DNA from: Hyella sp964606015
Lineage (GTDB): Bacteria; Cyanobacteriota; Cyanobacteriia; Cyanobacteriales; Xenococcaceae
Reading direction: 5' to 3'
Assembly (NCBI GenBank): GCA_964606015.1
Contig: CAZSEZ010000062.1
Coordinates: forward strand, 1-18,042
DNA: 18,042 nt
In this document: positions 14,009 through 18,042 of the stretch, piece by piece
Layout of the letters: each line of letters opens with the position of its first letter
How positions within the stretch are numbered: the stretch's first letter is position 1
Notes under the pieces: model-generated
Told to the model about the DNA's origin: nothing
Seen by the model: only the letters and a program-made list of their open reading frames with translations
Databases searched by the model: none
Position numbers and translations under genes: made by a program

Positions 14009-15814
14009 TTATCTACTTGCTTTTAGTGCATCGTAGCTCTCGGAGCGCCCTGCAATCTTGAGGTTACGGCTAATTTGTCCTGACACTATAGTTATTGCTA
14101 ACCATTGGCCCAAAATCCCTAAAACAATCTGTTGTGTATTGTATCCTTCTGCAAAAACAGCGAAGGGAAAAGGTGTGAACAACCAAGCGAATAGGGGTTG
14201 GGTTTGACTATAAGTAAAATTGAAGAATCCCAAGATAATCGGGAAGCCGATGGTACAGGCCATTAAAGTTAGTCCGACAAAAATTGTCCGATGCTTGCTT
14301 TTGTGGAGCAAAATCAATTGAGATATTGCGCCGTAAAAAACTACTGTTCCACAAATAACCCCCATTGTTAAACAAGCAGCTTCCAAACTAAAAGAGTTGT
14401 CGTTGTCGATGAATAAGACAAAAGAAGGTGCCAGATAAAGGCTGACTATTCCTACATTGAGAAAAATAGCCAAAACTGAAGGACTGTTTTCTCCCAGAAC
14501 TAGCTCTCGCCATAAATTTCTGCCACTCTTTTGATGGCGGTAGCGCGCCCAGTCATAGAGAGTTTGGCGTTTTGGACTGAGGGCAAAAATCAAACCGATA
14601 AAATAAATCAGCAGTGCAAACTGGAATAAACACATACTAATTAAAAAGTTATCTTCATGGCGGTGGTGACTAACATCTTGTAGCGAGAAGCCTAAACCAA
14701 TCGCGACAATTAACCCAGTAATCCAATAACTTTGCTGTTTGGTTAAGAGAGAGCTTTGTGGGTTGTAATAGCGTCTAATCAAACCTTGCCAACACCAGTA
14801 AGTCCAAAGCGCAAAATTACTAATTACTAAACTAATGGCTATGCCTACTTTACTGCCAATGGCCTGTCCGTAAAATAAAACCTGGCTAAAAAAGAAGGGA
14901 TCCAAATCATTGGGACTATAACTTCCCCGATAAAGATTAAAACCAGCTGGATCAAAGTAGTGATAAGGAATACCTGTAGTTTTACCAAGTGCAAGCAGCA
15001 AATTATTGGGGTTAAACATTAGCAACCAATCAACCACAAGTTCTGTGTTGGGCTGACTTATATACGTACTCAGAACACTAGTCAGACCCAAAAAGCCGAT
15101 AAGCGCAGCTACAGTTAGCCAAGAGACAATCGATCTGGGAAAAATAAAGCTGATAAATAAACCCAAGCTATAGAAAAACGCACAACTAGCGATTACTGCG
15201 CCATAAAAAGCCAGTAGAAGGCTCAGATTAATCCCTGCTTGTAAAGCTGCCACTAAATGAAGTGGTAAAGCAGCAAAGATCGCTAAGTAAAGCAGCATAG
15301 GAACGCCTAGGATCTTCCCGAAGAAGATCGAACTAGCCGACTGTGGACTGAGACGAACCAGACTGAGGGTGCCTTGTTTCTTTTCTGCTAGGGAATTATT
15401 AATCAGGAAATAAGTCCCTAATACCAAAAGTAAACCAATTCCCATTAAGCTGAGAACCAGAAAAATATCCCACCAAAAGACTTGCCAATTGATCATCCAA
15501 TGGTCTTGTAAATCTTGAACACATAGTGGATTCTGGAAGCGATAACTGCTACTGCGAGGAGTATAGTCTGCTGGAATTTCCCCAATACAGTAGCGACTGT
15601 ATTGCTCAATAGGTTTGACAAAGTGATTAGCCATCTCAACAGTAGAGTCTGGCAGTTTTCCCAAATGATAGATGATGATTAAAAATTGGGTAACTAATGA
15701 GGCAGCTACTACCCCAATGATATTTTTTGGCTTGAATTTTCCCTTGACTTCACGTAAAAATTGAGGATTCCAGCTACCCAGGTAGTCTAGGTAGGAACTA
15801 GCTGCGATTTTCAT
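14009..15814 (-). CDS. ABC-2 type transporter permease
   Basis: Integral membrane half of an ABC transporter, 601 residues with about 12-14 membrane segments. The ABC-2 hallmark, a cytoplasmic coupling stretch LAEKKQGTLSLVRLSPQSAS (142-161) followed by IFFGKILGVPML, is clear. A long extracytoplasmic loop (about 52-108) follows the first membrane segment and contains two cysteines, C76 and C98. The ATG at 15814 is preceded by AGGAA inside the end of the ATPase gene, 2 bp away, so the two are translated together. The double-length membrane part, with about six segments after residue 340, is larger than a minimal ABC-2 permease. Export of a lipid, glycan, peptide or drug is possible; nothing in the sequence identifies the substrate. 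Confidence 0.85.
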   Translation of the reverse strand: MKIAASSYLDYLGSWNPQFLREVKGKFKPKNIIGVVAASLVTQFLIIIYHLGKLPDSTVEMANHFVKPIEQYSRYCIGEIPADYTPRSSSYRFQNPLCVQDLQDHWMINWQVFWWDIFLVLSLMGIGLLLVLGTYFLINNSLAEKKQGTLSLVRLSPQSASSIFFGKILGVPMLLYLAIFAALPLHLVAALQAGINLSLLLAFYGAVIASCAFFYSLGLFISFIFPRSIVSWLTVAALIGFLGLTSVLSTYISQPNTELVVDWLLMFNPNNLLLALGKTTGIPYHYFDPAGFNLYRGSYSPNDLDPFFFSQVLFYGQAIGSKVGIAISLVISNFALWTYWCWQGLIRRYYNPQSSLLTKQQSYWITGLIVAIGLGFSLQDVSHHRHEDNFLISMCLFQFALLIYFIGLIFALSPKRQTLYDWARYRHQKSGRNLWRELVLGENSPSVLAIFLNVGIVSLYLAPSFVLFIDNDNSFSLEAACLTMGVICGTVVFYGAISQLILLHKSKHRTIFVGLTLMACTIGFPIILGFFNFTYSQTQPLFAWLFTPFPFAVFAEGYNTQQIVLGILGQWLAITIVSGQISRNLKIAGRSESYDALKASR

Positions 15815-15816
15815 AG

Positions 15817-16770
15817 TTAATGTTCCTGATTAATCTTTCCTTGTCGGCGGTTAAGGATGACAGTTTCCCAATCTTCCTGAGTGTAACTAAATTCTGTAAT
15901 GGGTAGTTGATTCTGAATAAGCGATCGCAATAACTTTACTCCTGCTTCTTCTGTCCCTAAAAAAGTCACTTTGAGTTTGTTTGCTTGGGGTAAGCTTTCC
16001 CAGCCTGCAACTAATTCGTGTTGTTTCAGTGCTGCGATCAACTCGGTTGTGTCTCCTAAGGTAGAGATAATAATTTGCTGGGAGGCTTGATATTCTTTGA
16101 GTTCTTGTACCGTCATCGTATCTACCAAGAACCCCCGATCCATCACCCCAATCGTGGTACAAAGCTCGGTTAAGTCTCTCAAGACAGGGGAAGCAATCAA
16201 AATAGTCATTCCTGCCTCTTGTAAAGACCGAACAATTAGGCGAAATTGTTTCCGCGCAATCGTATCTAAACCCGAAACAGGCTCGTCTAAAATCAAAACC
16301 AAAGGTTCGTGAATAATCGCTCTTGCTAAGCTAAGTCTTTGCTTCATTCCTCTAGAAAGGGTGGGAATTAGACTGTTGTGCTTTTCTTCGAGTTTGACAA
16401 TCTCTAATACTTCGTACACTCTGGCTCGACGACGCTTGCTGGGAATCTGATATAAACGAGCAAAGTAATCTAAGTAGTCCCAAACGCTGAGATCTTCGTA
16501 TAGAGGATAATTATCGGGCAAATAACCTAAATAACGCTTGATGCGGTGAGCGTCTAAGGTTAAGCGATCACCATGATAATAAATTTCTCCTTTTGTTGGG
16601 GCTTCTACTGCTGCAAGCATCTTAACCAGACTGGTTTTGCCTGCTCCATTAATCCCCATTAGTCCATAGATATCCCCTGGAGCGATCCTGAGGTCTACTT
16701 CATTGACTGCCAGATGGCGGTCGTATCTTTTGGTGAGATTACTAGTTGCGATCGCGTATTCATCGAACAT
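15817..16770 (-). CDS. ABC transporter ATP-binding protein, ABC-2/CcmA-type, with altered H-loop
   Basis: ATPase of the ABC exporter encoded with the permease, 317 residues. The Walker A is GINGAGKT (39-46, K45), the signature is LSRGM (138-142), the Walker B is LVLILDEP with D162 and catalytic E163, and the D-loop is SGLD (166-169). At the H-loop, where relatives read SSH or STH, this protein has ASP, so the switch histidine is proline at 195. A carboxy-terminal domain (about 225-317) follows, as in CcmA/NatA-type proteins. The frame opens at a TTG at 16791, but the ATG at 16770 matches the usual family start. The operon is ATPase first, then permease. Confidence 0.88.
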   Translation of the reverse strand: MFDEYAIATSNLTKRYDRHLAVNEVDLRIAPGDIYGLMGINGAGKTSLVKMLAAVEAPTKGEIYYHGDRLTLDAHRIKRYLGYLPDNYPLYEDLSVWDYLDYFARLYQIPSKRRRARVYEVLEIVKLEEKHNSLIPTLSRGMKQRLSLARAIIHEPLVLILDEPVSGLDTIARKQFRLIVRSLQEAGMTILIASPVLRDLTELCTTIGVMDRGFLVDTMTVQELKEYQASQQIIISTLGDTTELIAALKQHELVAGWESLPQANKLKVTFLGTEEAGVKLLRSLIQNQLPITEFSYTQEDWETVILNRRQGKINQEH

Positions 16771-16973
16771 TGAGTTTGTTTTGAACTGCAATACAAAATA
16801 ATTCGATAGTAGCTTATTATTTTCTAGAGTTGTTTTGGCCTGTGCCAGTTAGTAAAGTGCTTGACTCTCCTCCATACCAAGAATAGTCCAACAGAATACC
16901 TAATTTATTCACACTAGAAAATACTGTCTGGCTATATATAATAGTGCTTGCTGTAAATCTTAAAGTCTTTTAT

Positions 16974-17000
16974 AAAAAAAGGCCTAGCTTTAGCTAGACC
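16974..17000 (-). terminator. intrinsic terminator of dapL
   Basis: Read on the minus strand, GGTCTAGC (17000-16993), loop TAAA and GCTAGGCC (16988-16981) form an 8-bp stem with one G-U pair, followed at once by seven T (16980-16974). It begins 32 bp after the dapL stop and separates dapL from the ABC genes. It is the clearest terminator in the window. Confidence 0.88.
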
Positions 17001-17032
17001 TAACTTGTTAGTTGGTAATTAAATCTTGATTA

Positions 17033-18042
17033 CTAGGCTTTAAACTTTTCAGTAATCCGTTTCATTGCTTCGTTAACATTCTCACGACTATTAAAAGCAG
17101 AAATACGGAAATAACCTTCCCCTGCCGCACCAAAGCCCGAACCAGGAGTCCCTACAACGTTAGCTTTTTCTAGAAGTTGGTCGAAGAAATCCCAGCTAGA
17201 GAGATTGTTAGGAGTTTTGACCCAAACATAAGGCGCATTAGTACCGCCATAAACCTTGATCCCCGCAGCGGTTAGCTGCTCGCGGATAATTTTGGCATTT
17301 TCCATATAGAAGCTGACTAAAGCCTTGGTCTGCTCTTGTCCTGCTTCGGAGTAAACTGCCTCTGCTGCTCTCTGAACAATATAAGAAACACCATTGAACT
17401 TTGTTGATTGGCGACGATTCCAGAGTTTCCAGAGTTCGACATCGGAGCCATCGCTAGCTTTACCTTTAAGAGCTTTAGGAACTACAGTTAGCGCACAACG
17501 AGTTCCAGTAAACCCTGCATTTTTAGAGAATGAACGAAACTCGATCGCGCATTCTTTCGCGCCTTCAATTTCATAAATAGAATGGGGAAGACTAGGGTCG
17601 GTGATAAACGCTTCGTAGGCTGCGTCGAATAGGATGATTGATTGGTGTTTTCTGGCATAGTCTACCCACTCAGTCAGGTGCTCTTTGGTTGCAGTTGCCC
17701 CTGTGGGATTGTTGGGGAAACATAGATAAATTAAGTCTACCTTTTCGTTAGGTATTTTTGCGGTAAAGTTATTGTCGGCAGAAATGGGCAAGTAAACTAA
17801 ACCTTCGTATTCGCCTTTTTCGTTGACATCACCTGTATGTCCAGCCATGACGTTGGTGTCAACGTATACAGGGTAAACAGGATCGGTAACAGCTATTTTA
17901 TTATCTTTACCAAAAATATCGAGGATGTTGCCACAGTCACACTTAGAGCCATCGGAGATAAAAATTTCTGAAGCATCAATATCGCAACCACGGGCTTGAA
18001 AATCGTGAGCTGCAATTTTTTCGCGCAACCAAAGATAACCTT
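17033..18042 (-). CDS. dapL: LL-diaminopimelate aminotransferase (5' end outside the window)
   Basis: PLP enzyme that converts tetrahydrodipicolinate and glutamate directly to LL-diaminopimelate, feeding lysine and peptidoglycan synthesis in the cytoplasm; this is the route used by plants, cyanobacteria and Chlamydia. About 336 of the usual roughly 410 residues are present. The frame continues unbroken to the right edge (GYLWLREKIAAHDF), so the true start lies beyond it and the TTG at 18028 is not a start. Seen are SDGSKCDCGN, the CFPNNPTGAT substrate/PLP segment, FDAAYEAF with the PLP-contacting Asp and Tyr, and SFSKNAGFTGTRC with the Schiff-base lysine. The carboxy end includes YFRISAFN. 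It is a housekeeping gene closed by its own terminator and unrelated in function to its neighbours. Confidence 0.95.
   Translation of the reverse strand, partial: GYLWLREKIAAHDFQARGCDIDASEIFISDGSKCDCGNILDIFGKDNKIAVTDPVYPVYVDTNVMAGHTGDVNEKGEYEGLVYLPISADNNFTAKIPNEKVDLIYLCFPNNPTGATATKEHLTEWVDYARKHQSIILFDAAYEAFITDPSLPHSIYEIEGAKECAIEFRSFSKNAGFTGTRCALTVVPKALKGKASDGSDVELWKLWNRRQSTKFNGVSYIVQRAAEAVYSEAGQEQTKALVSFYMENAKIIREQLTAAGIKVYGGTNAPYVWVKTPNNLSSWDFFDQLLEKANVVGTPGSGFGAAGEGYFRISAFNSRENVNEAMKRITEKFKA

Larger units (their letters stand above)
300..16755. repeat. HIP1 octamers (GCGATCGC), 15 dispersed copies
   Basis: Copies begin at 300, 2043, 3125, 5079, 6104, 7216, 8898, 10034, 10637, 11975, 12968, 13187, 13422, 15921 and 16748. 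All but the first lie inside genes. This palindrome is strongly over-represented in most cyanobacterial chromosomes, so it supports the taxonomic call. None occurs in dapL within the window. Confidence 0.9.

Noticed and set aside
16771..16791. Seven extra residues at the front of the ABC ATPase from a TTG start
   Set aside because: The ATG at 16770 gives the usual family amino terminus just before the first beta strand, and the extra residues have no visible role.
16801..16973. Promoter or small peptide upstream of the ABC ATPase on the minus strand
   Set aside because: The AT-rich stretch contains only weak hexamer pairs, and the frame starting at the GGTATGGAGG stretch encodes eight residues. 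Neither can be supported.
1..18042. Mobile elements, CRISPR arrays, tRNA or rRNA genes, prophage or defence genes
   Set aside because: No transposase or integrase-like frame, no regularly spaced repeats and no RNA gene signature were found on either strand.

Overview
The window comes from a cyanobacterium. Three things show this: at least 15 copies of the HIP1 octamer GCGATCGC in 18 kb (about 0.3 expected by chance), an AT-rich composition with GATCGC-rich coding stretches, and gene content that includes a BicA bicarbonate transporter, a split cyanobacterial-type Mrp antiporter cluster and LL-diaminopimelate aminotransferase. The lineage inside the phylum cannot be fixed by reading alone; a coccoid or pleurocapsalean type would fit.

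Positions 1-433 are mostly non-coding and lead into bicA. They carry a perfect 7-8-7 inverted repeat (127-148) that overlaps a candidate promoter. From 434 to 8433, ten plus-strand genes form a sodium/bicarbonate block: bicA (Na+-dependent HCO3- uptake), a CPA2 Na+/H+ antiporter of NhaS3 type, an unassigned 74-residue membrane protein, then mrpC, D, E, F, G, a short MrpA carboxy-terminal unit and MrpB. BicA brings in Na+ with HCO3-. The antiporters can expel that Na+ using the proton gradient, so the block reads as one inorganic-carbon uptake circuit with its own Na+ return path. The Mrp part has one MrpD-type antiporter subunit and no full-length MrpA.

Positions 8525-13990 hold two signalling genes 27 bp apart: a 1195-residue hybrid histidine kinase (membrane segment, PAS, three GAF, HisKA/HATPase, receiver, small tail) and a 616-residue receiver-GGDEF-EAL protein. 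The EAL site of the second protein is intact and its GGDEF site is degenerate (GGNEF), so it is predicted to be a c-di-GMP phosphodiesterase. A phosphorelay from the kinase to this protein is a natural guess but is not shown by the sequence.

From 14009 to the end everything is on the minus strand: an ABC-2 permease and its ATPase (2 bp apart, substrate unknown, H-loop histidine replaced by proline), then dapL (lysine/peptidoglycan precursor synthesis), which runs off the right edge and is followed by a clear intrinsic terminator. No IS element, CRISPR array, tRNA or rRNA was seen. The genes belong to recognisable families. The points worth following are the bicA operator, the reduced Mrp cluster with its small extra membrane protein, the kinase/phosphodiesterase pair and the altered ABC ATPase.
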